From Acorus gramineus (Eukaryota > Streptophyta > Magnoliopsida > Acorales > Acoraceae), in assembly GCA_030737835.1 (NCBI GenBank), contig CM060847.1, forward strand, positions 2,646,977 to 2,710,976: a DNA stretch of 64,000 bases, written 5' to 3'. The position numbers were made by a program, and so were the translations under genes. Below, in pieces: positions 52,501 through 62,940 of this stretch (its first letter is position 1; the number at the start of each line of letters is the position of its first letter). The notes beneath the pieces were generated by a model. The model made no database searches. It was not told the DNA's origin and saw nothing but the letters and a program-made list of their open reading frames with translations.

Positions 52501-53708
52501 TAAGTAGCTAAGGTCATAATAGTGATTCTCATATATTCTTTTTTTAAGAGAAGATAGCAGATTCTTTTTTTAATACCTAGCATATATTCTCATTTTCAAA
52601 AATCAACACAGACAAATCTAAGTGTTGAATATGCCCCATTATATGTCAAAACATATGGGCATGCCATACCATCAACGCTTCACAAAAAATGCCTAGCCCA
52701 AGCGCAACTGATATCAAAAGAGCCAACAAATGAAATACACTATAAGGAAACACAACCAGAATCATTTTTAAGAACATCAACCAAGAATAGGTTGCAACAA
52801 ACCTGATCTGCAACAACTTCCACAAGCTCAAATTCATGCCCATGCCACTTCCTCGCACTGTCCGCCGGGAGCATCAACACCATCACAGCATAACTCCTCG
52901 CCGAGAACTCAGGCCAGTCATTTATTTGGAAGTTTGATAGATGCAACAGTGGAACCCGCACGGCCACAACCTCCGGTGGAACATACCTCCCCACAACAGG
53001 TCCAATCCTCGCCAATGGGCACGTGTGAGGGATCCCCAAAGCACGGTTACTACTGAACACCTTATTCACTATGGGGAGATTAATCGAAACGATCGACTCA
53101 ACAGGCTTTTGGTGTCTCAGCGTGTGCGAGAGATGCAAATTGAGGCCCGACCGAGACGGCATCCACAGAGCGCACTCCTCTAAACCCAGAGTCCTACCGA
53201 GCTCAATGAGCGTAGTTTTCAATATCGTATGCCTATCCAATGTGCTCCGAATCTCATGCGTGAGCATCCTCACATGCCGCCCGGTCTCTTCTTGGGTCCT
53301 TATGAGCCCCATCTCCCGGTCAAGCTCCTCCGCCCTGTTCTTCAATGAGATCTCCCTGGTCTTCACACTCAACAAATCGGGGATTATGTGAACGAGCGTC
53401 AGAGCCGTCGCGCAAGAGACGACCGCGGTGGACGCCTTTGCGACTGTCATCACCAAAACCACGGTTCGGCTGTGGATTGTGAAAGTCCAGAGGTTTATGA
53501 GGTGGGTCGCGCCGCAGAGGACGATGAAGGCCCCGAATTGCATCAGAACCCATCGATAGGGGAAAAAAGCGGACTTTTTTACAAAGTAGATGAGCTCGAG
53601 AGGGATCGAGAAGTAAGCGAGGGCGATGAAGAAGTCCGATATGTATTGGTACTTCACCAGAAGCTCGTCCGCGGGCCACTGCGGCTCGACGCAATCACAA
53701 CCTTCCAT
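49559..53708 (-). CDS. ERS1: Ethylene receptor, ERS1 type (no receiver domain), five coding exons
   Basis: Coding exons in transcript order are 53708-52803, 51851-51483, 50880-50620, 50543-50416 and 49712-49559, giving 605 residues. Ethylene receptors sit in the ER membrane, bind ethylene through copper and restrain the pathway through CTR1. Residues C4 and C6 (dimer disulfides), D25, Y32, I62, C65 and H69 of the copper/ethylene site are present in the three membrane helices. Next come a GAF domain (about 160-300) and a subfamily-I histidine kinase: H353 in NHEMRTP, N470 region (NVTGNAVKF), G1 DTGCGI (515-520), F box FTKFA, and G2 GGNGLGLA (544-551). The protein ends about 23 residues after VVKLG and lacks a receiver, as in ERS1 rather than ETR1. 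Unusual residues are H365, G401 and A461. All splice borders are GT-AG and keep frame. Confidence 0.95.
51852..52802 (-). other. ERS1 intron 1 with a GC-richer insert-like segment
   Basis: This 951-nt intron separates the sensor/GAF exon from the kinase exon. Between about 52270 and 52480 it holds a less AT-rich stretch with a run of about 12 C (52378-52389), which looks like an inserted, unidentified repeat. I could not define its ends. Confidence 0.6.
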
Positions 53709-53730
53709 TTCTTGTGCAGCTCTCACATAT

Positions 53731-53958
53731 CTAACAGAGAACACACAAATTTCAGTCTCTGATTCAATAAAAGAGGGGATTTTGGTTCTTGAATTGGTGA
53801 ATTGAACCCAAGTTCGCATTTTTTGCCCTCTTTCAGGGAAATCAAGCAAAACCCATGTCATGAAAGTATAAATTGAACCCAATAAATTACATGATTGGTT
53901 GCGGAGGGTAAAGATGAAGGGATTTTCAGTGAAAGAAACGCGAAAACGGAAACAATAC
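53731..53958 (-). other. Predicted 5'-UTR intron of the ethylene receptor
   Basis: On the minus strand, caaatcaag|GTATTG at 53959/53958 and ctctgttAG|atatgtg at 53731/53730 form donor and acceptor of a 228-nt intron ending 22 nt before the ATG (53708). An intron in the 5' leader is known in ethylene receptor genes. It removes the in-frame upstream ATG at 53882, so translation starts at the family ATG. Confidence 0.75.
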
Positions 53959-54100
53959 CTTGATTTGAAGATACTTGAATCCGAGATAGTGTTGGATTTT
54001 GAAACCCTAGAAAGAGGTGTGTGTGTAGAGACGAGTGACTGAAAAATTTTCGTGTTGTCAGTTTCAGACAGAACAGGCCGAGACGTTCGGGGGGACGGCG

Positions 54101-54106
54101 GTTATA
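54101..54106 (-). promoter_or_regulatory. Possible TATA box of the ethylene receptor gene
   Basis: TATAAC on the minus strand lies about 140 bp upstream of the predicted leader donor. A start near 54070-54080 would give a leader of about 115 nt before the intron. Weak match, position-based inference. Confidence 0.4.
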
Positions 54107-54234
54107 CAGGGAGAAAAAAAGAGGACACTCCGCACGTGCAAGAAAATGTTGCGAGTGGTCGCACGTGTGAGTGTGAGGGGGAGTGTCCCTTCCATTCAAT
54201 TGAATGATGGATGTTTGGGGCCATTCGGGATATT

Positions 54235-54640
54235 TGCAAACAAAACCCTGAAAAAATGAAACCCTTTAGCCCACCCGGGGTGGGATGGAGGAATAGAGTT
54301 TTATTACATGCAGTCCGCATTTTATGTACTTATTTTTATGTTTATTTTATTTTATTTTTTGCAAAATTAGTATACTCTTATATTGTAAACTTAAAAAAAA
54401 CATGGTTAAATTTGGTACATAATAATATTTGTAAAAAAACCCTTGAAAAAGTGAAACCCTTTAGCCCACCCGGGGTGGGACGGAGGAATAAAGTTTTATC
54501 ACACGCAATCCACATTTTATGTAATTTTTTTTATCTTCACTTTATTTTTTTATTATTTTTCATAAAATTAGAATACCCTTACATTACAAACTAAAAAAAA
54601 CATGGTTAAATTTGGTAAATGAAAATATTTGTGTACCTTA
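54235..54640. repeat. Tandem duplication (period 195 bp) upstream of the ethylene receptor
   Basis: The word gaaaccctttagcccacccg starts at 54258 and again at 54453. The following sequences (ggaggaata-agttttat, gcagtccgcattttatg / gcaatccacattttatg, aaaaaaacatggttaaatttgg) also correspond. The two units differ by substitutions and small indels. Confidence 0.88.
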
Positions 54641-54644
54641 AAAT

Positions 54645-55017
54645 TTAAAAATACTTTTTAAAATACAAAATAGAACAAGAATATATTAGTATTTATATAA
54701 ACAAATTAAAAGGAAAGGCTAAAAAAAAGTGTGTTCCAGGTGGAGTGTCTTCAATATAATAGAACTGTTGAGGTGTTATTTGCAAAATAACAAGAAAAGC
54801 AGGTGGGCTAGTGGAGGTACGATGCTAATGTACCGTGAGATCTTGAACAAGATTTACCTGGTCCTCATTGGATGATAACAACCGTTGATTTAAGATCCGA
54901 CGATAAACTCGAAAAAGCGATCAGTGAGAGAGTATCTGAAACTGAGTGGACCCCACACGACGAAGAAAAAGACCAATTGTTTTCTAGTGTGGGTGGCAAA
55001 AGCAATCTAATCTTCTT
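54645..55017. other. Intergenic, no gene
   Basis: Ordinary AT-rich sequence with a less AT-rich patch at 54860-55000. Nothing recognised. Confidence 0.4.
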
Positions 55018-56724
55018 TTATTTATTTATTTTTATTAAAGAAAGTTGCAATGGAGCTACAGAAACCAATTAGATTCAAGTAGGGGTGGCCAAACGGCCCG
55101 ACGAGCACGGACCCGGCCCGGAAATTTTGGTTCTAAAGCCCGGCCCCGGTTGAGACTTTGGACAGCCGGCCCGGGCCCGGACCTTCTATAGGGCCGGGCT
55201 TGAGCATTGAGAAAAAACCCAAAGCCTGGCCTGGGAAAGCCCGCCGCCGGTAGGCCAGGGCCCGGGCCTGGCCCGTCTAAAGGCTTTAAGGGTTTTTTTA
55301 AAAACCTTCCTCAACGGTTATTTTTTTAACAATAATGATTCTTGGGCCCCAATTGGTAGACCCCATACTAAGCCCCATGAGGTGGCAAGTGTGAATTTTC
55401 TATATTACCCCCCTCACAATCAAGCTCTTCATTGATTTCCGTAAATGAAGATTCCATAACCGGTCCGATAATTATGGGGTTAGTTACGATTTGAAAATCA
55501 CTTCTTCTCTCTCACAACGAGTTTTTTTATTTTTCCGATTGTTCTCTCGTAACGAAAACAAAAATCAAACATCAAATTCATATATGATCGGCGGAGAAGA
55601 GAAGACAAAAAAGAAACTCGTCTTTGTTTTTGTGCGATCTGTTTGTGGTGCAAACATTCAGGTTAGGTCAATCGGAACCCCCAAAAATTGACGATTTAGA
55701 CTTTTTAGATCCAGTTTTATTTGTGAAAATAAAAACAAGCATCGTAATTTTTTTTTATTTTGATCGGTTAAGACTATAAGTTTTTTACACGGTTGTGGTG
55801 GAAACAATGGCGATCCATTCATGTTAGACTGTTTTAGATCTGAATAATTCACATTGATCTGATTTTTTAACTGTTCTTTACATTTATTTTAGATCTAGAT
55901 TTAATGGTGGAAGTGAAAACAAACATCGAAATCATTTTTTTTTTTTTCAGTTGGATCTGTGGAGGTTATTTGAATTGCACGGTTCATTTCCAGATACACG
56001 TGTATCTTGATTTTATTTTCAAGCACAATTTGAAGTTTGACATTTTATTTCTCCATGGAATTGATTAATGTTTATCTGATTCATATTTAATTGCTAATTG
56101 TCATACATACATATATGTATATATATATATAAAGGCTTCAAAGACTTTTTTTAAAGTATATGTACTGCTAATTAACTTGTTTGGTAATTCAAAATCCACA
56201 TGGTTTTTGTTTGGTTTTAAGATACAGCACTGTATCTTAAAATGAATTTTTGACATTTTATTTCTATGGAATTGATTAATGTGTACTTGATCAATATTTA
56301 ATTGCTAATTGTCATATACGTATATACATATAAATGTTTGAAGGACTTTATTTGAAAATATGTACTGCTAAATAACATGTCCGGTAATTCAAAATCCATA
56401 TGGTTTGTATTGGTTTTAAGATACAGCACTGTATCTTAATTTTAATTTTATAACATGTGACTTCTTTTCTATTTTTCAACAGGCAGTGAGGAGGATTATA
56501 TGGATGACACATTTGAAGAATCAAATTATTTGGAAGACATCTACGATTCATGTGAAATGGAAACTAGTTTACCAAAGGAAGTGATTGATTTGGCTGATCA
56601 GCAAAATGCGGACGAGATAGTAGCATGTGTAGAACAAATTTTTTTACCATTTGTATTATTTAACAAATACAGTTATATTTTTCAGATACACCAAATGGAT
56701 TTAAATTAAAATTAAATTTTTTTT

Positions 56725-57460
56725 AAGATACATAAATCTTAATGTGTGATAATAAACCATTGCACAGTACCATGATTTTCAGATACAAGTATCTGATATT
56801 ACAGGTTAATTGCATCATTGGATGCAGAATATGAATGGTGTGCACAGGAAAACATAAAACATTTATAGAATGTCAAATTTGTGATTTCCCAAATCAAGAT
56901 ACACTGTCGAATTTCAGATACACAGTATTAACGGAAGAAATTCAGATGCACGGAAGGAATTTTTTTTTTTAAGATACATAAATTTTTAATGTGTGATAAT
57001 AAACCATTGCACAGTACCATGATTTTCAGATACAAGTATCTGATATTACAGGCTAATTGCATCATTGGATGCAGAATATGAATGGTGTGCACAGGAAAAC
57101 ATAAAACATTTATAGAATGTCAAATTTGTGATTTCCCAAATCAAGATACACTGCCGAATTTCAGATACACAGTATTAACGAAAGAAATTAAATGCACAGA
57201 AGGAATTTTTTTTTTTAAGATACATAAATTTTTAATGTGTGATAATAAACCATTGCACAGTACCATGATTTTCAGATACAAGTATCTGATATTACAGGCT
57301 AATTGCATCATTCAAAGCAGAATATGAATGGTGTGCACAGGAAAACATAAAACATTTGTGATTTCCCAAATCAAGATACACTGTCGAATTTCAGATACAC
57401 AGTATTAACAGAAGAAATTCAGATGCACAGAAAGGAAAATTCAACAACTGAGACAGTTTC
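56725..57460 (+). repeat. Tandem repeat of exact 246-bp period inside copy B
   Basis: aagatacataaat starts at 56725, 56971 and 57217. Each unit carries gtgtgataataaaccattgc, ttttcagatacaagtatctg, and gatacactg-cgaatttcag. The third unit has an internal deletion (after aacataaaacattt) and then leads into a second array of 130-bp period (agacagtttcttg at 57451 and 57581). Confidence 0.93.
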
Positions 57461-57880
57461 TTGATTGGATTCCACATTTGCAAGAAGTGCAAAAAATTAA
57501 TCTAGATACACTGTCGAATTTCAGATACACGGTATTAACGGAAGAAATTCAGATGCACGGAAGGAAAAATTTCACAACTGAGACAGTTTCTTGATTGGAT
57601 TCCATATTTGCAAGAAGTGCAAAAAAAAAAATGTGACTTTTTTATCAGATACAAATGACCTGTTTTTTTTTTTTGTCAAAAAAAAAAAAAAATACAAAAT
57701 GACAGTTAAGTTTCGATTGGCAGAAGAAATCTATCCTTTTTTATTCGCCATTGTTAACGGTTTGTTGGGGAAGAGAATCAGATGGATTGAAATCTTGATC
57801 GCCTAATTTTTTTTATTTTTTTTTTTTTCATTCATATGGCTTTGCCCAAATCGGAACCCTAACATTCAAATTTTATTGGG

Positions 57881-57975
57881 GAGAGGAATTAATGGTGCCC
57901 CCATTTGTGGAATTCGGTTACTTTGGGGAGAGGAATTAATGGTGCCCCAATTTGTGGGATTCGGTTACGATTTTA
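57881..57975 (+). repeat. 47-bp tandem repeat near the right end of copy B
   Basis: gagaggaattaatggtgccc starts at 57881 and again at 57928, each followed by c-atttgtgg-attcggtta. Confidence 0.9.
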
Positions 57976-58665
57976 ATGAGGATATTAATGATAAGGGTAG
58001 TTGTGTAATTGGCCTTTTGGTGGTTAGTAAAAGTCAAACATTGGATTTTTTGAAACCCTTCTCAACGGTTATTTTATTGTAATGTACTCATCATTCACAA
58101 ATTAATATTCATTCATTGTAATGTTCCATTAAAATATTTTTCTATGAATTTATAATTGTTATTTAATTAATGTTCAAATATTTTTTATTGTGAAATTTGA
58201 ATGTGCAATTATTGTGAAATTATATTAATATTCAATTCAAATAGTTTTATTGTTCAAAGTATTTTCAATTCAAGTTATTCAACTTTTTTATTTACTTTAT
58301 TGTATGTTTTAATTTAATTAAAAAAATGAAAAAAAAGGTGTGGGTCACAAAGCCCGGCCCGAACCTTAAGCCCAACTTGGCCCGGACTTGGCCTGTTCGT
58401 AGCCAGGCCTATGGGCGAGCGCGGGCCTAATTTTGGACTTTGGGCCTGGTCCGACCCGGGCCCGAAGCCCCTCAGTCCTGGTCAAGGCCGGCCCGAAAAA
58501 AGCCTGGCCCATGGACACCCCTAGATTCAAGACTTATAGGCTTATAACAACACTTCCCACGAGGAGAATAAACCAGGGATTGAACCTGGGATCTCCTCTT
58601 CAAAAGGGGTGTATCTCAACCACTGCGCTAGCAAGTGGTGGTGCGAGTGACTTATTTGTTTATTT

Positions 58666-59683
58666 AGAGATTTCTTCTTTTTTTTTCATATTTCTTTTTA
58701 AGGCATTAACTTCAATCACCTATTTCGTTTTTAGTGCTTCCACCAAATCGTTGTCCATTAGTTTGTGAAAATATTTTTTTATTTTAAAGTCTCTATAAAC
58801 TATGTTATTTAGTAATCAGTCTCTCAATTCTTCATATTTCATTTTAAGCCCCCAATTTCAAATATTTTTTTCCTTATTAGTCCGTTGACAAAATGTCTGT
58901 ATGATTTTGTAAGTATTTTGATTTTTGAAACTTGTACATAAAATGTTTAGTGAAATATTTAAATTAAAATTGCATTTGCATTGTTAAGTATTTAGTAATA
59001 ACTTCAGTGTTATTCAACGCTGCATATGTCCACTCAATCCGAGATTGCATTATCTTATAATCTTAGCTATCTAACTATGATTGATTACATAAATAGAAGA
59101 AGAATGATTAAGTAAACAAATTTTGAGGATTTTTTAATTATTGAATTTGATTTAAATGATTTTTTTTGTTGAAAATTGTGAAATATTAAATTAGATATTT
59201 TGAGAGTGCTTTGGATTTTAAATTAAATTTTTTTGATGCCATTAAAAAATTTATATGCAATCAATGAAAATTTTATTTTTTCATTGTTCTAAACTTTTAC
59301 TTATTAAAACTTTTATTTTGCATGAAGAATTAGAACCATGCAAAATAAAAATAGATATTTTGTATACATATTTAAAATATCAAATTATTTACAATATTAG
59401 ACAGACATTTTATCAATGGACTAATAAGAAAAAAAGAATATGAAGTTAGGGACTTAAAATGAAATATGAAGAAGGGAAGAACTGATCACTAAATAACATA
59501 GTTTACATGGACTTAAAAATAAAAATATTAAACTAAGGTACATGGACGGATGTTTAGCGGATATACTAAAAACGAAATAGGCATTTGAAGTTGGAACTTA
59601 AAAAGAAATATGAAGAAAGGAGGGATTGATCCCTAAATAAGCATATTTACAGGGACTTAAACCTAAAAATCTCTTATATTTAA
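58666..59683. other. Intergenic, AT-rich, with an inverted pair, no gene
   Basis: Segments around 58790-58900 (actatgttatttagtaatcag, ttcatattt-attttaagccc) recur inverted at 59430-59520 (gggacttaaaatgaaatatga, cactaaataacatagttta). They mark a foldback element of about 0.8 kb. No coding frame recognised. Confidence 0.5.
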
Positions 59684-59684
59684 A

Positions 59685-60182
59685 GGAAAAATCCATATAA
59701 CCCCCTGAAGTTTTCTGGAGTTCATATAACCCCTTGAAAACACATATGGAAATCCAAATATCCCTCAGAGTTAAATTTTCTTTAATCAATGAGGAACATT
59801 ATGTTTGATTAACCATGACTAAAAACACTATATATCAAACCCCCCTACAATGTGTTACTGTTGCAAAAAAAAACCCTTTATAAATAACAATTTTACCCCT
59901 CCCTAGAGTTTTATAATCTATTCAGAGGGTAAAATCATCATTTATAAAGGGTTTTTCGTATTTTAAATACATTGTAGGGGGTTTTTTATATACTGTATTT
60001 TCATTCAGGGTTAACCAAACAGAATATTCATGTAATATTTCTCATCTCTCAACGAAAGTTTAACTCAATAGTTATTTAGATTTAGGTAGGTGTTTTCAGA
60101 TGATTATATGGACTTCAAGAAAAGTCAAGGGGGGTGTATGGATTTCGAGCAGTTTACAAGGGGTTATTTAAATTTTTCCTTT
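59685..60182. mobile_element. ATATAACCCCC-family foldback MITE, about 498 bp
   Basis: It begins aaaggaaaaatccatataac with ccccctgaagttttc and ends with ggggttatttaaatttttcc. Arms are complementary through the element (gggtaaaatcatcatttat against ataaataacaattttaccc). A/T-rich flanks (atatttaaa, ttatttaaa) fit a 9-bp duplication. Confidence 0.7.
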
Positions 60183-60184
60183 AT

Positions 60185-60970
60185 TTAAATATGTTAAATA
60201 AAAATTATTTGTATTTGGGAATAAGTGTAAAATATGTATGTGTGATATGATAAATATGATGTATTTTTTTAAATATATGTCAAACTATTAGGTAAAATAA
60301 TTTTTTTTTAAATGACACATAAAGTTATTTTTATCTATTAACATAAATTTGCATTGATAAGCAATTCGGACACCTTCAAGAATGAGTTTATTTCTAATTT
60401 ATCCAAAAATAGCTATTAGAGTTTATTTTTTCAAAACAAACAATTTTTTTTCTTATACTTTTATTCCCCCTTATTCCCTGCTCATGCGTCACCCAAACCG
60501 ATCACAAAATGCAAGTGTATTATGTTTGTATGTTTATTTATGTTTTATAAATTTATTCTATAAATCTACATTAATTGCATTTATGTTAATAAAAATAATT
60601 TTATATTTAGTTATTCTTCAATCCCCTATAGGGTGTGAAATAACCCGAGGAGGAGGAGGAACAAGGGGGTATCGACAAAATAAAGTGTTTGTTTTGCAAA
60701 AATAAACCTCATAACTTGTTAGGATAAATTAACGTAAGCTCTAATAATTATTATGGGACTAAAATTGTTCATCAAGACTTATTTATAATTATACCAATGG
60801 AATAATAGTTACAAATTCTTCTGTGCCATTTAAAAAAAAAAATTCACTAACATTCTTACACACATCCTAAAAACAGGTTGCAACTATCATATCTGACGTA
60901 CATCTCTCAAATATATTCTCAAGCATAAACAATTTATATTATAGTATAGTTATCATTTAAAAAATCAAAC
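60185..60970. other. Intergenic, no gene
   Basis: AT-rich; no coding frame or paired repeats recognised. Confidence 0.35.
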
Positions 60971-60973
60971 TAG

Positions 60974-61409
60974 TGCACCCATTTGGATATGGAATGGCCC
61001 AAGGAATAAGTGTGAATAAAGCAAAATAGGTGTTTTTGGTTGTTTGCGAATAAACTACGTCAGAATAAACTGGTATAAAGTGGTATATGAATTCCATTCA
61101 ATCCCTGGAATTAAAATTATTTCAGGTTATTCCACCCAAAGAACATGTGAGGGTCCACTGTCAAAACAATTGTCATCGCCTTTAATAAATCACATGTCAA
61201 ATCAACTATAATTATTTTTCACCTTTTATAAATCTTTATCCATACTTTATTCACATTTTACTCAAACAACAAAAAATTTATTATTACATTTCCTAACAAA
61301 AATAATTTAAAATAAAATTAAACACAAAATTACTTTATCCTTATTTATACTGTCAGAATAACTGTATACCCAATAATAAGTCCTATTATGTATCCAAACG
61401 GGGGTTTTA
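60974..61409. mobile_element. Tourist-like MITE (CCGTTTGGAT family), well-preserved copy
   Basis: It runs from gcacccatttggatatgg to tatccaaacgggggttt, followed by TAA. The interior matches the non-nested parts of 46082-46970 nearly word for word (cagaataaactggtataaag, tttcaggttattcca, gggtccactgtcaaa). Confidence 0.75.
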
Positions 61410-61414
61410 AGGAT

Positions 61415-62925
61415 CTCTTATCCACCACTTATTTTCAGTGTATCTACCATTTATCTAGGGTGAATCAACAGCAATGTGCATAGATAGTTATATATCCCAG
61501 CTATCAGGGGTGAATAAATGTAATCCTCACTCCAAATTTTCTTTCTTGAAAGAAACAAAATGGCATACATCCGTATATTATCACTGGTGACAACAATATT
61601 TTGTGCTTATATGCGGCCCCCTTGATAAAGGTATCCTAAAGTCTGGAAGGCGGATAAGTGTGACTCTCATATTTAACTTTTCGCATTTGATTCTCAGATT
61701 TTTTTTCAGTTTCCATACCACATGGTGGCTAGAGGGGTGTTGATGTTACTGATGTCACAGCTTGGTTGGATTCATTTGAAAAAATATGTCTTAGCCTTTT
61801 GTTTACACTCGGGTGGATTCCAAATATCAGTTTGACATTCATTCTCATTATCGTTATGTTAAAATATTCAAGGCAATTCTATTTGAAATATTTCATTTTT
61901 GTGTTCATTCTTAGACATTACATATAAAATTTATCATTCCACAAAATTTAACATAAATGAATTCTTCATAAAAAAAAATTCTCATCTTGATCAAGAGTTA
62001 TCAAACTGACTCTAAATTTTTGATACATGCAAACACAAACAATTATGGGAACCAGATAATTTCCTACTGGAATATTACCTTTCTCAAAAAGTTTATGTTC
62101 GTTTTGCTGTTATGTTATGAACAAATGCATAGTGATGCTCCCTAATCGTGACATTAATGTGGTATGTATTAAGTCATATACAGGAAACCAGGAAATAATA
62201 CTGTACATATAAATGCAAGATTGAACTCAAGATCAAACAAAACTAAACATTACGTTCTTTCTTTTCAGAATCATATATTGATATGGTGAGGAAATAGAAC
62301 TGGAAGTAGGACTTTGGTGGGTGAACCAAACGGCTTGGAAATTTTAAATTAGAAAATTAAGACAATTATTTGCATTTTATTCCGATTTTTATAATAACAA
62401 ACATGATCAGTTTTCTAACTACTTATCCTTCATTGATTCACTAGAATCAAATTGTTGTTTTTTTTTTTTATTAATTTCATACATGATCGAGTGAAAACTA
62501 AGAAACGATTTGGTGTTTCCTTCTTTTTTTTTTTTATATCGGAAAGACCGACCCCTCATGGCTGGCCTTACGGTCGAGCTGAAAAGACTACCTCAACCTG
62601 TTTGACCTTACGGTCGATCTGGTGTTTCTTATTAACGATAGAATTAATTTTGTCCTCCTAAAAAAAAAAAAGCAGTCGCATGTAATCGTAACCGCCTCTC
62701 ACATCTTCGCCTCCACCATTAAATGTTTTGATTAAAAAAAAAAAAAGGAAAAAGGGTCACTTGAGGGTAAAAAGGGAAATACAAGTGTGCAGCCCATGGA
62801 ATTTATGAGTTGGGGCTCAAAGAGTTGGTCTAATCCCACCAAACCTATTGCTCCCCCACCCCACCCCACCCCGCCCCCCAAATAAATAAAAAGTTAAAAC
62901 ATTTTATTTTAGACACTCATCACAC
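61415..62925. other. Intergenic, no gene
   Basis: A small duplication (ggccttacggtcgagctga / tgaccttacggtcgatctgg) lies at 62561-62622. C-rich tracts (ccccaccccacccc) occur near 62855-62880. No coding frame recognised. Confidence 0.4.
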
Positions 62926-62940
62926 CAACCCCAACCCCAC

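Larger units (their letters stand above)
55328..58075 (+). mobile_element. TTCAGATACA-rich DNA element, copy B, nested in the hAT element
   Basis: The left end (aacaataatgattcttgg, ggccccaattgg) and interior match copy A at 36608-39350 in opposite orientation. The right terminal repeat seen in copy A is missing here. Imperfect direct repeats (ccttcctcaacggttatttt near 55306; cccttctcaacggttatttt near 58056) flank it. Internal tandem repeats have periods of about 211, 246, 130 and 47 bp. After an acceptor-like ttttcaacag at 56471-56480 there is an acidic frame (EEDYMDDTFEESNYLEDIYD and onward to about 56650) that may be a leftover exon. Class unknown. Confidence 0.65.
55080..58523. mobile_element. 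hAT element with perfect 8-bp TSD, hosting a nested element
   Basis: TAGGGGTGGCC at the left and GGACACCCCTA at the right are inverted termini. GATTCAAG stands on both sides (55072-55079 and 58524-58531), a perfect 8-bp hAT duplication. The outer 250 bp on each side are packed with ggcccgg / ccgggcc words, a common trait of this plant repeat type. The middle is occupied by the element at about 55328-58075. No transposase frame is present. Confidence 0.88.
55032..58651 (-). mobile_element. tRNA-derived SINE, split by a hAT insertion
   Basis: Read on the minus strand, 58651-58532 holds a pol III A box (TAGCGCAGTGGTT) and, 44 nt further, a B box (GGTTCAATCC), as in tRNA-derived plant SINEs. The body continues to 58524, is interrupted by the hAT element and resumes at 55079 down to about 55032, giving a SINE of roughly 170 bp. 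Flanks TTATTTGTTTATTT (58652-58665) and TTATTTATTTATTT (55018-55031) could be its target duplication, although they are low complexity. The anticodon arm does not fold as a normal tRNA, so this is not a tRNA gene. Confidence 0.7.

Noticed and set aside
53709..53882. Upstream in-frame extension of the ethylene receptor from an ATG at 53882
   Set aside because: The extension lies in a predicted 5'-UTR intron, and the family protein begins at the MEGCDC methionine.
58555..58645. Functional tRNA gene on the minus strand
   Set aside because: A and B boxes are good, but the acceptor and anticodon stems do not pair as in a tRNA, and the sequence continues as a SINE body.
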